DNA of 64,000 nt, taken from the NCBI RefSeq assembly GCF_900143515.1, contig NZ_FSQT01000002.1, positions 4,527,501-4,591,500 on the forward strand. Direction: 5' to 3'. Both the position numbers and the translations under genes were made by a program. This DNA is from Micromonospora cremea (GTDB lineage: Bacteria; Actinomycetota; Actinomycetes; Mycobacteriales; Micromonosporaceae). Position 1 is the first letter of the stretch, and the number at the start of each line of letters is the position of its first letter. This document shows, piece by piece, positions 1-10,097 of the stretch. The notes under the pieces are model-generated. The model saw only the letters and a list, made by a program, of their open reading frames with translations. It searched no databases and was not told the DNA's origin.

Positions 1-468
1 CACCTGGCCACCGCACCCAAGTCGAACTCGGCGACCACCGCGATCGGTGCCGCCATCGCCGACGTGCGCGCCGGCCGGGGCGGCCCGGTACCGCGCGGGC
101 TGCGCGACGCGCACTACGCCGGCGCCCGGGGGCTGGGCCACGGGACCGGCTACCGCTACCCGCACGACGACCAGCGCGGCGTGGTCACCCAGCAGTACGT
201 CCCGGACGACCTGGTGGGCACCGACTACTACCGGCCCAGCCCGCACGGGGCGGAGCGGTCGGTGGCGACCCGGCTGCCGTTGCTGCGCCGGATCGTGCGT
301 GGGCTGCCGGCTCCGCCCGCCCGCCCGGAGGACCCGTCGGCCGGGTCGCCCGTAACGGCGCAGACCGCGTCGGCGCTTGCCGACGGGAATGGTCGCCCGA
401 CGGGCACGCGCGGTACCGGCACGATGCAGGACAGCGGCACGAACGCCGCAGGAGAGGGTCAACAGTGA
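1..468 (+). CDS. rarA: Replication-associated recombination protein A (RarA/MgsA), C-terminal part
   Basis: Only the last 155 codons lie in the window; the reading frame is open from base 1. The piece [20 protein letters not shown] followed by [19 protein letters not shown] and YRYPHDD is the characteristic C-terminal region of the RarA/MgsA/WHIP family of AAA+ ATPases, which act at stalled replication forks. The Walker A and B motifs must lie upstream of the window. After the conserved [10 protein letters not shown] stretch there is a roughly 70-residue poorly conserved, low-complexity tail. The stop codon overlaps the GTG start of the next gene (GTGA), which suggests translational coupling. 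Confidence 0.9.
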   Translation, partial: HLATAPKSNSATTAIGAAIADVRAGRGGPVPRGLRDAHYAGARGLGHGTGYRYPHDDQRGVVTQQYVPDDLVGTDYYRPSPHGAERSVATRLPLLRRIVRGLPAPPARPEDPSAGSPVTAQTASALADGNGRPTGTRGTGTMQDSGTNAAGEGQQ

Positions 469-3467
469 AGTCGCGTGGTGCGGACCGTCCGGACGAGGGC
501 CCGGACGAGCGGCGCGAATCCCGCGCCAAGGGGCGCCGCTGGGGCCGAGGCCGGGCCGAGGCCGAGCCGGAGGCGCCGGTACCCGGCGAGGAGTTCGGCT
601 GGATCGACGACCTGCGCTCGGCCAAGCAGCAGCGCGGCGAGCTGGGCCCCGACGGCGCCCCGGCCGAGCCCGCCGGGCCGCGCGGGCCCGCTCCGGTGTC
701 GCCGGACGTCCCGGCGCCGCCCGCACGCCGTGGCGACACGGACGGCGCGGCCGGGCGCCGACCGGTGGACGGACCGTGGCCGGGCGAGTCGCCGCCGCAG
801 CCGGGCCGCCGATCGGACGAGCGGCCGGCCACCGACCGACCCCGGCCCGCTGCCGGTGCCGCCGTCCCCGGCCAGCCGCCGCGCCGCGGTACGGTGCCGG
901 TGCCCGGCACCGGCCCCCGCGCCGCCGGTCCGCCGCCCGCGCCCGGCACGGGCGCCGCCCGACCGGTCGGCGGTGACCCGGCGGGCCCACCCGGGCCCCG
1001 CCCGACGTCCGGCGCGCCAGCCGGCCCGACCCGGTCCCGCCCGGCGGCGGTCCCCCCCGGCGCACCCGCCGGCCCACCGACCTCGGGCACCCCGACCGGC
1101 CGCCGGCCGGCCGCCGCGCCAGCCGGCCGCGCGGACGCGATGCCGCCACTGCGCCGCCCGGACGCCGCGCCGCCGGGCCGTCGACCGGGCCCGGAGCCGA
1201 CCGAGCCCGGCCGTCCGCTGCCCGCCGACGGCAGGCCCGCCGGCCGGCGGGCGACCGGCCCGGCGCCCGATCCGGCCCGGATGGCCGCCGCCTCCGGCCC
1301 TGCCCGGTTCGACGCCCCGCCGGCCGGCGCCACACCGCCGGTCCCCGATGGCCTGCGACCCGACCCTGCCGTCGACCGTGACCCGCGCACCGCCCGGCGT
1401 CGCCCGGGCCCGGTCGACCCTGGTGCACCGGAGCCGTCCGGGCGCGGGCCCACGGCGCCTGCCCGCCCGGCCGTCGGCGGTCGCCGCCGCGCCGCCGAGC
1501 CCGCCGCGCCGGTGGTGCCCCGTTCGGGCAACGAGCCACAACTGCCCGACGCGTCCACCGGTCACACCGGCGGCACGCCCACCGTCGGCCCCGCCGACGG
1601 CACCGGGCGCCGCCGGGCCGTCCCCGACGAGCAGGGCCGACGCGCGCCGGCCGGCGGCGAGCCCCGGGCGGACCGCCCGGAACGGCCAGCCGACTGGCTG
1701 CGCCAGGCCGGCCGCCTGCCGCACACCGATCCCGCCCTGCCGGTGGTCAACCGGCGCGGCAGCACCCCACCCGCCGCGGAACGTCGTTCGGCGCCGCCCG
1801 CGGGTGCGGATCTCACCGGCGGCTCGCCCGGCCCGCTCGCCGTGCCGGACCCGGCCGCGGAGCGCGCCGCCGGCCGCCGGTCCGCCGGTCCGCCACCTGA
1901 CCCGGGGGTGGACGCCTCCACCGGTCGCCGGGCAGCCCTGCCCGGCACGCCGGAGTCCACCGGGGAGCAGCCGAGCGGTGGCCTGACCTACCCGCCAGCG
2001 GTCGGCGAGCGGCCCACCGGCCGCCGGGGCGCTCCGGGGAACACTTCGGACCCCAGTGGTCGACGGCGCCGCCCCGCGGCGGAGCCCGGCAACGACGGGC
2101 CTGCCGGCCCGGGCCGACCCGGCGCGGCGGGCAACCGCGGCGACGACCCGTACGCCGATCCGGCCGGCGGTGGGCGGCCCGCCGCCGGTGGCGGTCCCGC
2201 CGGTCCGGGCGCACCGGCCCGCGGCGCCGCCCGCACCACCCCGCCCGGCCGGGCCCGACCCGCCCCCGGCGACGCGCCCGTCTCGGGCGCCGGCCGGCGT
2301 GGCCCCGACGGGCCGCCCCGGCCTGGCCCCGGTGCCGAGGCTGCCGCCCGGGGTGCCGCCCGCCCGGACGGCGCGGCCCGTGCCGCCGTCGCACCGGGCG
2401 CCGGCCCGGACGGGTCGCCCCGGCCGCGTCCCGACGGCCCAGCTCGTGCCGCTGTCCGCCCGCCCGGCGTCGCACAGCCGCCCGTTGGCGATGAGCGGGC
2501 CGGTGGAGAGGCCGGCAGCGGTCCCGCGGCGCCCGCGGTGGCCCGCGCCGGTGCGCCGGCCGTTCGGCCCACGCCAGCGGACCGCGCCGCCGGCCGTGCC
2601 CTGCCGCCGCACCGGGAGCCCGGCCGCCCCGAACCGACCGGCGTCGCACCGGTGCCGCCGCCCGCCCGCGCGGGCGAGCCCGTCGCCGTGGCGCGGGCCG
2701 CCGCCGCGGTGCCCCCGCCGGCTGGAGCGATGGACCGGCCGACGCCCGAGCCGGCCGCCGGGCCCGCGCTGCGCGCGCCCGGCCAGGACGTGTCCGACGA
2801 CGACGCCGCCGCCCCGGGCGCCCGGTCCGAGCTACGCCGGCAGTCGCGAGAGCGTCGCCGCCTGCGGGCCGCGGTGCTGGCGCTGGTCAGCGTCGTGCTG
2901 CTCGGCGCGGTGCCGCTCTTCTTCGGCGTCCGTACGTTGAGCCGGGACCCGGTCTTCGACAACCTGGACCAGCTGAACGTGCCGGGCTGGGCTGCCGCGA
3001 AGACGGTCGACGACGTCAGTGGCAGCCGCTGGTGCCTGCTCGACTGTCGGCTGCGCGAGCGCACCGTCACCTCGGAGAAGTCGCCGGAGGAGACGGCGCA
3101 GGTCTATGAGAGCGCGCTGCGCCAGGACGGCTGGCAACCCTGGAAGGTGGCCCGCTGCCCGGAGCAGGAGACGAAGGGCAGCTACACCTGCTGGCGCCGT
3201 GACGAGCTGACCCTCGACCTGTGGGTACGCGAGCCGACCTGCGTGCCGCCGCCGGTCGACGGCGAGCCGGCGATCGTGCCGTCTCCCGAGCCGTCGGCCG
3301 CTGCGGCGGAGTGCGCCGGCTCGTTGGTGTCGGTGAAGGTACGCAACGCGATCGACGACGAGCGGACCAGGCCACAGCCGAGCACCGATCCGTCACTGAC
3401 CGGAGAGGATCCGTTCCCGACGGTCAGCGCGGACCCGCTGGGTGAGTTGACGCCCTCACCGTCGTGA
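465..3467 (+). CDS. Large Pro/Ala/Arg/Gly-rich membrane protein with small Cys-containing C-terminal domain
   Basis: 1000 residues, GTG start overlapping the rarA stop. Residues 1 to about 60 are charged and include a more conserved-looking stretch, [20 protein letters not shown]. Residues about 60-790 are low-complexity P/A/G/R sequence, probably disordered, with recurrent TGRR motifs. A basic stretch ([10 protein letters not shown]) precedes a single transmembrane helix at about residues 803-822 ([19 protein letters not shown]). The last 180 residues look folded and extracytoplasmic, with Cys residues in [30 protein letters not shown] and AECAGS. Orientation would be N-in/C-out: a long cytoplasmic disordered tail joined to a small external domain. 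Function unknown; no catalytic motif seen. Codon bias and frame continuity support it as a real gene. Confidence 0.75.
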   Translation: MKSRGADRPDEGPDERRESRAKGRRWGRGRAEAEPEAPVPGEEFGWIDDLRSAKQQRGELGPDGAPAEPAGPRGPAPVSPDVPAPPARRGDTDGAAGRRPVDGPWPGESPPQPGRRSDERPATDRPRPAAGAAVPGQPPRRGTVPVPGTGPRAAGPPPAPGTGAARPVGGDPAGPPGPRPTSGAPAGPTRSRPAAVPPGAPAGPPTSGTPTGRRPAAAPAGRADAMPPLRRPDAAPPGRRPGPEPTEPGRPLPADGRPAGRRATGPAPDPARMAAASGPARFDAPPAGATPPVPDGLRPDPAVDRDPRTARRRPGPVDPGAPEPSGRGPTAPARPAVGGRRRAAEPAAPVVPRSGNEPQLPDASTGHTGGTPTVGPADGTGRRRAVPDEQGRRAPAGGEPRADRPERPADWLRQAGRLPHTDPALPVVNRRGSTPPAAERRSAPPAGADLTGGSPGPLAVPDPAAERAAGRRSAGPPPDPGVDASTGRRAALPGTPESTGEQPSGGLTYPPAVGERPTGRRGAPGNTSDPSGRRRRPAAEPGNDGPAGPGRPGAAGNRGDDPYADPAGGGRPAAGGGPAGPGAPARGAARTTPPGRARPAPGDAPVSGAGRRGPDGPPRPGPGAEAAARGAARPDGAARAAVAPGAGPDGSPRPRPDGPARAAVRPPGVAQPPVGDERAGGEAGSGPAAPAVARAGAPAVRPTPADRAAGRALPPHREPGRPEPTGVAPVPPPARAGEPVAVARAAAAVPPPAGAMDRPTPEPAAGPALRAPGQDVSDDDAAAPGARSELRRQSRERRRLRAAVLALVSVVLLGAVPLFFGVRTLSRDPVFDNLDQLNVPGWAAAKTVDDVSGSRWCLLDCRLRERTVTSEKSPEETAQVYESALRQDGWQPWKVARCPEQETKGSYTCWRRDELTLDLWVREPTCVPPPVDGEPAIVPSPEPSAAAAECAGSLVSVKVRNAIDDERTRPQPSTDPSLTGEDPFPTVSADPLGELTPSPS

Positions 3468-3573
3468 GCGGGGCTCCATCACGGACGGTAGGGTCTGGGG
3501 CTGGCGGGCCCGAGCCCCGCCGCCGCTGACCGGTGACGATCGGCGGGCCCGGTACGGGTACCACGGTTGTGTG

Positions 3574-3598
3574 TTCCGGGGACGTCGGGTCCCCGGAA
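3574..3598 (+). other. Perfect stem-loop just upstream of the DUF948 gene
   Basis: TTCCGGGGAC (3574-3583) and GTCCCCGGAA (3589-3598) form a perfect 10-bp stem with a 5-nt GTCGG loop. It ends 7 nt before the GAGGAGGA ribosome-binding site of the next gene. It could be an operator, a leader RNA hairpin or a weak terminator; there is no T-run. Confidence 0.45.
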
Positions 3599-3619
3599 CT
3601 CTGCTTGAGGAGGACAGGC

Positions 3620-4084
3620 GTGGGCGACATTGGAGAGGTTGCGGCGCTGGTCGCGGCGTGCGCGTTCGCGGTGCTGGTGCTGATCCTGACGCTGCCCATC
3701 CTGCGGCTGCGGCACACGGTGGACGCCACCACCCGGATGATCAACGACCTCAACGATCGGACCGCGCCGCTGATCGGTGACGTGAACACCACGGTGAAGA
3801 ACGTCAACACCGCCCTGGAGCAGGTGCAGACCTCGCTCGATGGCGTGAACCTCCAGCTGGCGAAGGTCGACACGATGACCAGCCACGCGCAGAACGTCAC
3901 CGCCAACGTCGCCAACCTGGCCACCGTGGTCTCCGCCGCGGCCGCTAACCCGCTGGTCAAGGTGGCCGCGTTCGGCTACGGCGTGCGCCGGGCCGCCGCC
4001 AGCCGCCGGCACGCCGAGACCGAGCGCGAGGTGCGCGACATCATCAAGCAGCAGCGGCGGGCCGCCCGGCGCGGCAACCGCTGA
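3620..4084 (+). CDS. DUF948 domain-containing membrane protein
   Basis: 154 residues. The GTG at 3620 is chosen because GAGGAGGA lies 6-13 nt upstream and the protein then begins MGDIGEVAALVAAC, running straight into an N-terminal membrane helix (residues about 6-26). The rest is amphipathic and helical, with T/N/V-rich heptads (MINDLNDRTAPLIGDVNTT, TSLDGVNLQLAKVDTM) typical of DUF948 proteins, which resemble the chemotaxis-receptor signalling coiled coil. The tail is very basic ([14 protein letters not shown]). DUF948 proteins are common in Gram-positive bacteria and their function is unresolved. It precedes another small membrane protein and alaS, a context conserved in actinobacteria. Confidence 0.85.
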   Translation: MGDIGEVAALVAACAFAVLVLILTLPILRLRHTVDATTRMINDLNDRTAPLIGDVNTTVKNVNTALEQVQTSLDGVNLQLAKVDTMTSHAQNVTANVANLATVVSAAAANPLVKVAAFGYGVRRAAASRRHAETEREVRDIIKQQRRAARRGNR

Positions 4085-4113
4085 CCGGCCGGCCCACCAG
4101 GAGGTAGCGAGAC

Positions 4114-4419
4114 ATGAGGCGCTTGTTCTGGCTCGGCATCGGTCTGGCCGTCGGCGTGGTGGTGGTCCGCAAGGCGACCCGGACCGCGCAGGCGTACACC
4201 CCGGCTGGCATCGCCAGCACGTTGTCGGAATCCGCTGGCGGGCTGGTCGAATCGCTGCGTAGCTTCGTGGAGGACGTCCGGATCGGGATGGCCGAGCGCG
4301 AGCAGGAGATCCACCAGGCGTTCGCCCAGGGCGAGGCGTTCGACGACCAGTTCGCCGAGTTGCGGGAGGACCCGCGCATCGGCGATCGAGAAATCTTTCC
4401 GGAGGAACACCAGCGATGA
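4114..4419 (+). CDS. Small conserved membrane-associated protein upstream of alaS
   Basis: 101 residues, ATG start with AGGAGGT about 8 nt upstream. The N-terminus [20 protein letters not shown] is a single membrane anchor. The rest is soluble, charged and probably helical ([20 protein letters not shown]). Small proteins of this architecture sit between the DUF948 gene and alaS in many actinobacteria and carry only a domain-of-unknown-function label. The 3' end overlaps alaS by 4 nt (ATGA), so the two are probably translationally coupled. No enzymatic motif is visible. Confidence 0.8.
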   Translation: MRRLFWLGIGLAVGVVVVRKATRTAQAYTPAGIASTLSESAGGLVESLRSFVEDVRIGMAEREQEIHQAFAQGEAFDDQFAELREDPRIGDREIFPEEHQR

Positions 4420-7094
4420 AGACGGCGGAGATCAAGCGGCGGTACCTCGCGCACTTCGAGGCGAAAGGCCACGCCGTGGTGCCGTCCGCTCCGCTGCCCG
4501 CCATCAGCGACCCGAACCTGTTGTTCGTCAACGCCGGTATGGTGCAGTTCGTCCCCTACTTCCTGGGCCAGCAGGCCGCGCCGTACCGGCGGGCGGTCAG
4601 CGTGCAGAAGTGCATCCGCACCCCGGACATCGACGAGGTCGGCAAGACCAGCCGGCACGGCACGTTCTTCCAGATGAACGGCAACTTCTCCTTCGGTGAC
4701 TACTTCAAGGAGGGGGCGATCCCGCTCGCCTGGGAGCTGATCACCAAGCCGCAGGACCAGGGCGGGTACGGCCTCGACCCGGAGCGGATCTGGCCGAGCA
4801 TCTATCTCGACGACGACGAGGCGTTCGAGATCTGGCGTTCGATCGGCGTGCCGGCCGAGCGGATCGTGCGCCGGGGCAAGGCGGACAACTTCTGGTCGAT
4901 GGGCATTCCCGGGCCGTGCGGCCCGTCCTCCGAGCTGTTCTACGACCGGGGCCCGGAGTACGGCCGGGAGGGCGGCCCGGCGGTGGACGAGGACCGCTAC
5001 ATGGAGTTCTGGAACCTCGTCTTCATGCAGTTCGAGCGGGGTCCGGGCACCACCAAGGACGACTACCCGATCCTGGGTGACCTGCCGGCGAAGAACATCG
5101 ACACCGGCATGGGCCTGGAGCGGATGGCCTCGATCCTGCAGGGCGTCGACAACCTCTACGAGATCGACGAGGTCCGGCCGATCCTGGACCGGGCGGCCGA
5201 GCTCACGGGCAAGCGCTACGGCGCGCACTCCGGCCACGTGGCCAGCGAGTCGCACCCGGACGACGTCCGGCTGCGGGTGATCGCCGACCACGTGCGGACC
5301 GCGCTGATGCTGATCGGCGACGGCGTGACCCCGAGCAACGAGGGGCGCGGCTACGTGCTGCGCCGGATCATGCGCCGGGCGATCCGGTCGATCCGGCTGC
5401 TCGGCTGGCAGGACCGGGCGCTGCCCGAGCTGCTGCCGGTGGCGCGGGACTGCATGTCGCCGTCGTACCCGGAGCTGGCGACCGACTTCGACCGCATCGC
5501 GCAGTACGCGTACGCCGAGGAGGAAGCCTTCCTGTCCACGCTGCGCGCCGGCACCACGATCCTGGACACGGCGATCGCCGAGACCCGCACCGCGGGCGGC
5601 ACGGCGCTGTCCGGGGCGAAGGCGTTCCAGCTGCACGACACGTACGGCTTCCCGATCGACCTGACCCTGGAAATCGCCGCGGAGCAGGGCCTTCGCGTCG
5701 ACGACGAGGGCTTCCGCCGGCTGATGGCCGACCAGCGGACCCGGGCGAAGGCGGACGCGCAGGCCCGTAAGACCGGGCACACCGACGTGTCGGCGTACCG
5801 GTCGGTGCTCGACTCGGACGGCCCGGTGACGTTCACCGGCTACAGCGAGGTGGCTCGCGAGTCGCGGGTGCGGGCGCTGCTCGGCGCGGACGGCCCGCGC
5901 CAGGCGGCGACCGAGGGCGACACCATCGAGCTGGTGCTCGACACGACCCCGTTCTACGCCGAGGGCGGTGGCCAGCAACCCGACCAGGGCATGATCACCG
6001 TGGGTGGTGGTCAGGTCGAGGTGTTCGATGTGCAGCAGCCGGTGCCCGGCCTGATCGTGCACCGGGCCCGGGTTGTCCGGGGTGAGGTGCGGGCCGGCGA
6101 GACCGGCTTCGCGGAGATCGACACCACCCGGCGACGGGCGATCTCCCGGTCGCACACGGCAACCCACCTGGTGCACCAGACCATGCGCAACTTCCTCGGC
6201 GACTCGGCCACCCAGGCTGGTTCGCTGAACGCGCCTGGCCGCCTGCGGTTCGACTTCAACACCCCGACCGGAGTGTCGCCGAGCGTGCTGCACGACGTGG
6301 AGCAGCAGGTCAACGAGGTGCTCCTGGCCGACCTGGAGGTGCACGCCTTCATCACCTCGCTGGACGAGGCGCGTCGGATCGGGGCGATGGCGCTCTTCGG
6401 CGAGAAGTACGGCGAGGAGGTGCGGGTCGTCGAGGTGGGCGACTACGCCCGGGAGCTGTGCGGCGGCACGCACGTGGCCCGCTCGGCCCAGCTCGGCCTG
6501 GTGAAGATCCTTTCCGAGTCGTCGATCGGCTCCGGCGTCCGTCGGGTCGAGGCGCTGGTCGGCATGGACGCCTTCGGCTTCCTGGCCCGCGAGCACCTGC
6601 TGGTCTCCCGGCTGGCCGAGCTGTACCGGGTGCCGAACGACCAGGTCGCCGACCGGGTGGAGCAGACCGTCACCCAGCTCCGGGACGCGGAGAAGGAGCT
6701 GGAGAAGCTGCGCGCCCAGCTGGTACTGGGTGGGGCGGCTGCGCTCGCTGCTCAGGCCAAGGACGTGCGCGGGGTCGCGTACGTGGGCACCGAGGCGCCG
6801 GAGGGCGCGGCCGGCAACGATGTGCGGACGCTGGCTCAGGAGATCCGCGGCAAGATCGACCCGGCGCGGCCGGCGGTGGTCGCGGTGGCGGCTCGCGCGA
6901 ACGGCAAGGCGTCTCTGGTGGTGGCGGTCAACCAGGCCGCCCGCGCTCGGGGCCTGGCCGCGTCGGATCTGGTGAAGGCGGCGTTCTCCGGGCGCGGCGG
7001 GGGCAGCCCCGATCTGGCCCAGGGTGGCGGCCTGCCGGCGGCTGAGGCACCGAACCTGTTGCTGACCGTCGAGAAGGCGGTCACCGAGGCGTGA
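4416..7094 (+). CDS. alaS: Alanyl-tRNA synthetase
   Basis: 892 residues, the usual full length. Charges tRNA-Ala with alanine and hydrolyses mischarged Ser/Gly-tRNA-Ala. The N-terminal class II catalytic domain (residues 1 to about 250) shows [34 protein letters not shown] and [17 protein letters not shown]. The editing domain carries the zinc-binding HTATHLVHQ and CGGTH motifs ([22 protein letters not shown]). A C-terminal coiled coil ([20 protein letters not shown]) and a DHHA1-type C-Ala domain with [12 protein letters not shown] complete it. It follows the small membrane protein with a 4-nt overlap; a hairpin terminator/attenuator separates it from ruvX. Confidence 0.98.
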   Translation: MKTAEIKRRYLAHFEAKGHAVVPSAPLPAISDPNLLFVNAGMVQFVPYFLGQQAAPYRRAVSVQKCIRTPDIDEVGKTSRHGTFFQMNGNFSFGDYFKEGAIPLAWELITKPQDQGGYGLDPERIWPSIYLDDDEAFEIWRSIGVPAERIVRRGKADNFWSMGIPGPCGPSSELFYDRGPEYGREGGPAVDEDRYMEFWNLVFMQFERGPGTTKDDYPILGDLPAKNIDTGMGLERMASILQGVDNLYEIDEVRPILDRAAELTGKRYGAHSGHVASESHPDDVRLRVIADHVRTALMLIGDGVTPSNEGRGYVLRRIMRRAIRSIRLLGWQDRALPELLPVARDCMSPSYPELATDFDRIAQYAYAEEEAFLSTLRAGTTILDTAIAETRTAGGTALSGAKAFQLHDTYGFPIDLTLEIAAEQGLRVDDEGFRRLMADQRTRAKADAQARKTGHTDVSAYRSVLDSDGPVTFTGYSEVARESRVRALLGADGPRQAATEGDTIELVLDTTPFYAEGGGQQPDQGMITVGGGQVEVFDVQQPVPGLIVHRARVVRGEVRAGETGFAEIDTTRRRAISRSHTATHLVHQTMRNFLGDSATQAGSLNAPGRLRFDFNTPTGVSPSVLHDVEQQVNEVLLADLEVHAFITSLDEARRIGAMALFGEKYGEEVRVVEVGDYARELCGGTHVARSAQLGLVKILSESSIGSGVRRVEALVGMDAFGFLAREHLLVSRLAELYRVPNDQVADRVEQTVTQLRDAEKELEKLRAQLVLGGAAALAAQAKDVRGVAYVGTEAPEGAAGNDVRTLAQEIRGKIDPARPAVVAVAARANGKASLVVAVNQAARARGLAASDLVKAAFSGRGGGSPDLAQGGGLPAAEAPNLLLTVEKAVTEA

Positions 7095-7108
7095 TGGACC
7101 ACCATCTT

Positions 7109-7142
7109 CGACCAGGGCGGGCCGATTGGTCCGCCCTGGTTC
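7109..7142 (+). terminator. Stem-loop between alaS and ruvX
   Basis: CCAGGGCGGGCC (7112-7123) pairs with GGTCCGCCCTGG (7128-7139) around a GATT loop, with one G/T mismatch (a G-U pair in RNA). It lies 17 nt after the alaS stop and 27 nt before ruvX. There is no long T-tract, so termination may be partial. Confidence 0.6.
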
Positions 7143-7166
7143 GTCCATTCCCAGGGGTGACGGTCG

Positions 7167-7625
7167 GTGACTGAGCTGACGCGCGGGGTGCGGATCGGAG
7201 TGGATGTCGGGCAGGTCCGGGTGGGGGTGTCCCGCTCGGATCCGGACGGGGTGCTGGCAGTCCCGCTGGTGACCCTGGCCCGCGACCTCACCGCGGCGCC
7301 GGACGCGGTGCCGAGCGACATCGCCGAGCTGGCAGCGCTGGTGGTGGAGCACGAGGCCGTCCAGGTTGTCGTCGGTCTTCCGGTCAATCTCGCCGGGAAG
7401 CATGGACCCGCGGCTGTCCATGTGAAGGCGTACGCTGACCGACTGGTCGATGTGATAGCGCCCGTCCCGGTAGCGCTCACTGACGAGAGGATGTCGACCG
7501 TGGTCGCTTCTCGTAGGCTTGCCGAGCGTGGCGTTCGGGGCAAGCGTCAACGTGCGGTTGTCGACCAGGCGGCCGCGGTGGAGATCCTGCAGAGCTGGCT
7601 GGACGCGCAGCGGAGGCGGACGTAA
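7167..7625 (+). CDS. ruvX: Putative pre-16S rRNA nuclease / Holliday-junction-resolvase-like protein (YqgF/RuvX)
   Basis: 152 residues, GTG start. RNase H-fold YqgF family: the first catalytic Asp is in RIGVDVGQVRVGVSRSD, the VVVGLPVNLAG strand-turn follows, and DERMSTVVASRRL carries the later acidic positions, followed by a conserved VDQAAAVEILQSWLD end. In E. coli YqgF matures the 16S rRNA 5' end; a role in recombination has been proposed but is less secure. The stop (TAA) overlaps the mltG ATG by one base, and alaS-ruvX-mltG-aroE is a conserved actinobacterial order. Confidence 0.92.
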   Translation: MTELTRGVRIGVDVGQVRVGVSRSDPDGVLAVPLVTLARDLTAAPDAVPSDIAELAALVVEHEAVQVVVGLPVNLAGKHGPAAVHVKAYADRLVDVIAPVPVALTDERMSTVVASRRLAERGVRGKRQRAVVDQAAAVEILQSWLDAQRRRT

Positions 7626-8821
7626 TGATCGACGATCTGGATCTTGGGTTCGACGAGGCGGAGCGGGGGGAGAAGGGCCGGCACCGGCGTGGCTTCGTCC
7701 GCAAGCGCAAGGGCGGCGGGTCCGGGGGCCGGGGCAAGACGTTCCTGGCCCTGCTGCTGGCCCTGTTCCTGCTGGGCGGCATCGGTGGTGGCGCCTTCTA
7801 CGGCTTCGACCGGATCCAGAACTACTTCGTCACCCCGGACTACGACGGCGCCGGTACCGGTGAGATCACCGTCGAGATCAAGCAGGGCGCGCTGCTCGCC
7901 GACATGGCCGACGCGCTGGTCGCCGCCGACGTGGTCAAGAGCCACAAGGCGTTCATCGAGGCCGCCGAGGCGAACTCGCGCAGCAAGAACATCCAGCCGG
8001 GCACGTACAAGCTGCGCAAGCAGATGAGCGGCGCGAGCGCCGTCACCGCGATGCTCGACCTGAAGAACAAGATCGTCAACGGGCTGACCATCCCCGAGGG
8101 TCGCACCAGCTTCAACATCTACAAGCTGCTCTCCGAGAAGACCAAGATCCCGGTCAAGGACTTCCAGGCCGCGGCGAAGGACCCGGAGGCACTCGGCGTC
8201 CCGGAGTGGTGGTTCAAGCGCGACGACGGCAAGAAGGTCGTCAAGTCCGTCGAGGGCTTCCTCTTCCCGGACACGTACGAGATCCCACCCAAGGCCACCG
8301 CGGAGAGCATCCTCAAGCTGATGGTGGACAACTTCCTCTCCGTGACCGGGGAGATGAAGTTCGCCGACCGGGTGCAGAAGGAACGCAAGGTCAGCCCGTA
8401 CGAGGCGCTGATCGTGTCCTCGCTGGCCCAGGCCGAGGCAGGCAACAAGGACGACCTGGGCAAGGTCGCCCGGGTGGCCTACAACCGGGTGTACGGCGAG
8501 TTCAACTGCAACTGCCTGGAGATGGACGTCACGGTTAACTACTACCTTGAGTCGATCGGCAAACCGACCAAGACCTCCGCGCAGATGACGGCGGCCGAGC
8601 TGGACGACCCGAAGAACCCGTACAACCGTAAGCTGCCGGGCCTGATCCCCACACCGATCAACAACCCGGGGAAGCAGGCGCTGGAGGGGGCGATGGCCCC
8701 GCCGCCGGGCAAGTGGCTCTACTTCGTGGCGATCGACAAGGAGGGCCACTCGGCCTTCGCCGAGACGTACGAGGGCCACCAGCGCAACGAGGCCAAGGCC
8801 AGGGAGGCCGGCATCATCTGA
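7625..8821 (+). CDS. mltG: Endolytic peptidoglycan transglycosylase MltG
   Basis: 398 residues. A charged cytoplasmic N-terminus (GEKGRHRRGFVRKRKGGG) precedes one membrane helix at about residues 40-62 (FLALLLALFLLGGIGGGAFY). A LysM-like region follows, then the YceG/MltG catalytic domain: EGFLFPDTYEIP, LIVSSLAQAEAGNKDD (containing the presumed catalytic Glu), VARVAYNRV, and the C-terminal IPTPINNPGKQALEGAM and AFAETYEGHQRNEA signatures. In E. coli MltG cleaves nascent glycan strands and helps set their length. Its ATG overlaps the ruvX stop and its own stop overlaps the aroE ATG by one base. Confidence 0.96.
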   Translation: MIDDLDLGFDEAERGEKGRHRRGFVRKRKGGGSGGRGKTFLALLLALFLLGGIGGGAFYGFDRIQNYFVTPDYDGAGTGEITVEIKQGALLADMADALVAADVVKSHKAFIEAAEANSRSKNIQPGTYKLRKQMSGASAVTAMLDLKNKIVNGLTIPEGRTSFNIYKLLSEKTKIPVKDFQAAAKDPEALGVPEWWFKRDDGKKVVKSVEGFLFPDTYEIPPKATAESILKLMVDNFLSVTGEMKFADRVQKERKVSPYEALIVSSLAQAEAGNKDDLGKVARVAYNRVYGEFNCNCLEMDVTVNYYLESIGKPTKTSAQMTAAELDDPKNPYNRKLPGLIPTPINNPGKQALEGAMAPPPGKWLYFVAIDKEGHSAFAETYEGHQRNEAKAREAGII

Positions 8822-9645
8822 TGGCGCTCCGACGACGGGCCGCGGTGCTGGGCAAGCCGATCGCGCACTCCCTCTCCCCGGTGATCCACACCGCCGGGTA
8901 CGAGGCGGCCGGGCTGGCCGGGTGGTCGTACACCCGCATCGAGTGCGCGGCGGCGGAGCTGCCGGACCTGGTCGCCGGCCTCGGCCCGGAATGGGCCGGG
9001 CTGTCGGTGACCATGCCAGGCAAGGAGGCGGCGCTCGCGGTCGCCGCGGAGGCCTCGCCGGTCGCCCTCGCCGTCGGCGCGGCCAACACGCTGGTACGCC
9101 GCCCCGACGGCTCCTGGTACGCGGACAACACCGACGTCGCCGGCATGGTCGAGGTGCTGACCGGCGCCGGGGTACGCCCCGGGGCGACATTGACCGTGCT
9201 CGGCGCGGGCGCGACCGCGCGGGCGGCGCTGGCCGCCGCGGCCCGGCTGGCGGCCGGCCGGGTGATCGTGGTGGCCCGCCGCGCCGACGCGGTCGACGAC
9301 CTGCGGCCGGTGGCCGACGCCCTCGACCTGGCGCTGTCCGGCGCCGACTGGTCCGACGCCGCCCGGTACGCCGGCGCCGACGTGGTGGTCTCCACCGTGC
9401 CGAAGGGGGTCGCCGATCCGCTCGCCGGCGCGGTGGCGTGGCGACCGGGCACCGTCCTCTTCGACGCGCTCTACGACCCGTGGCCCACCCCGCTGGCGGC
9501 GGCCGCCGACGCGGCCGGCTGCCGCATCGTCTCCGGGCTGGATCTGCTGCTGGCCCAAGCGGTCGGGCAGTTCGAGCAGTTCACCGGCGTGGCCGCGCCG
9601 AGAGCGGCGATGGCCGCCGCGCTGGCAGCGGCGCGCACCGACTGA
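8821..9645 (+). CDS. aroE: Shikimate dehydrogenase
   Basis: 274 residues. Reduces 3-dehydroshikimate to shikimate with NADPH. The N-terminal substrate domain has AVLGKPIAHSLSPVIHTAGY (shikimate-binding SxS) and SVTMPGKEAAL with the catalytic Lys. ANTLVRRPDGSWYADNTDV carries the conserved Asn/Asp. The Rossmann motif is VLGAGATARAAL. The ATG at 8821 shares its first base with the mltG stop and gives the expected N-terminus. The rest of the aro pathway follows, but is separated from aroE by decayed glycosyltransferase sequence. Confidence 0.96.
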   Translation: MALRRRAAVLGKPIAHSLSPVIHTAGYEAAGLAGWSYTRIECAAAELPDLVAGLGPEWAGLSVTMPGKEAALAVAAEASPVALAVGAANTLVRRPDGSWYADNTDVAGMVEVLTGAGVRPGATLTVLGAGATARAALAAAARLAAGRVIVVARRADAVDDLRPVADALDLALSGADWSDAARYAGADVVVSTVPKGVADPLAGAVAWRPGTVLFDALYDPWPTPLAAAADAAGCRIVSGLDLLLAQAVGQFEQFTGVAAPRAAMAAALAAARTD

Positions 9646-9677
9646 CCCGAGGCGTCTCTTAGTCCTGGGCCGACCAG

Positions 9678-10097
9678 GTGGTCGCGGTGATCGAGCCGCT
9701 GCCACCGGCGGTACGCGGGGTGCTGTCCGACGATCCGCCCCGGATCGCGGCGCTGCTCGCCGTGGCCCGGCGCGGTGGCCCGGCCACGCCGCTCCGACCG
9801 CTGGCCGGGTCGACCTTCCTGGCCCGGTTGGCCGCACGGGCCGCGCGGGCCGCCGCCACCGGGCCGGCCGGTGCCCGGCTGGTCGCCGCGTTGGCCCGCT
9901 GGCACGGCGTCACCGTAGTGGAGTTTGGGCACTGGCACGGCGACTGGGTGCCGTGGAACCTCGGCCAGCACGCCGGCCGGCTGGGCACCGCGGTGGTCAC
10001 CACCGGCGCCGGGGTGGCCGTGCCGTTCGTGGTGCTGGCCCGACTGCGGCGCATACCGACCGTCTACATCGAGGTCTACGACCGGATCGACGCTTGA
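9678..10097 (+). pseudogene. Chimeric remnant: phosphotransferase-like fragment joined to an Alg14/PssD-type glycosyltransferase fragment
   Basis: The open frame encodes 139 residues but reads as pieces of two proteins. Residues about 1-100 end in EFGHWHGDWVPWNL, an HGDxxxxN phosphotransferase loop like that in aminoglycoside-phosphotransferase-type proteins of polysaccharide clusters. It then switches directly to VVTTGAGVAVPFVVLARLRR and IPTVYIEVYDRID, a signature of Alg14/PssD UDP-GlcNAc transferase subunits, and stops where that family would continue. The join looks like an internal deletion; the upstream start has no convincing ribosome-binding site. Most likely a non-functional relic. 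If translated, it would lack the catalytic part of either enzyme. Confidence 0.6.

Noticed and set aside
459..2612. Minus- and other-frame open reading frames across the Pro-rich gene
   Set aside because: The 465-3467 frame alone leads into a membrane helix and a folded C-terminus; the others are Arg/Gly-rich shadows.
4044..7550. Very long open frame on the minus strand opposite alaS and ruvX (about 1168 codons)
   Set aside because: It is the antisense shadow of strongly supported genes in G+C-rich DNA; the translation is His/Arg/Gly-rich without any recognisable domain.
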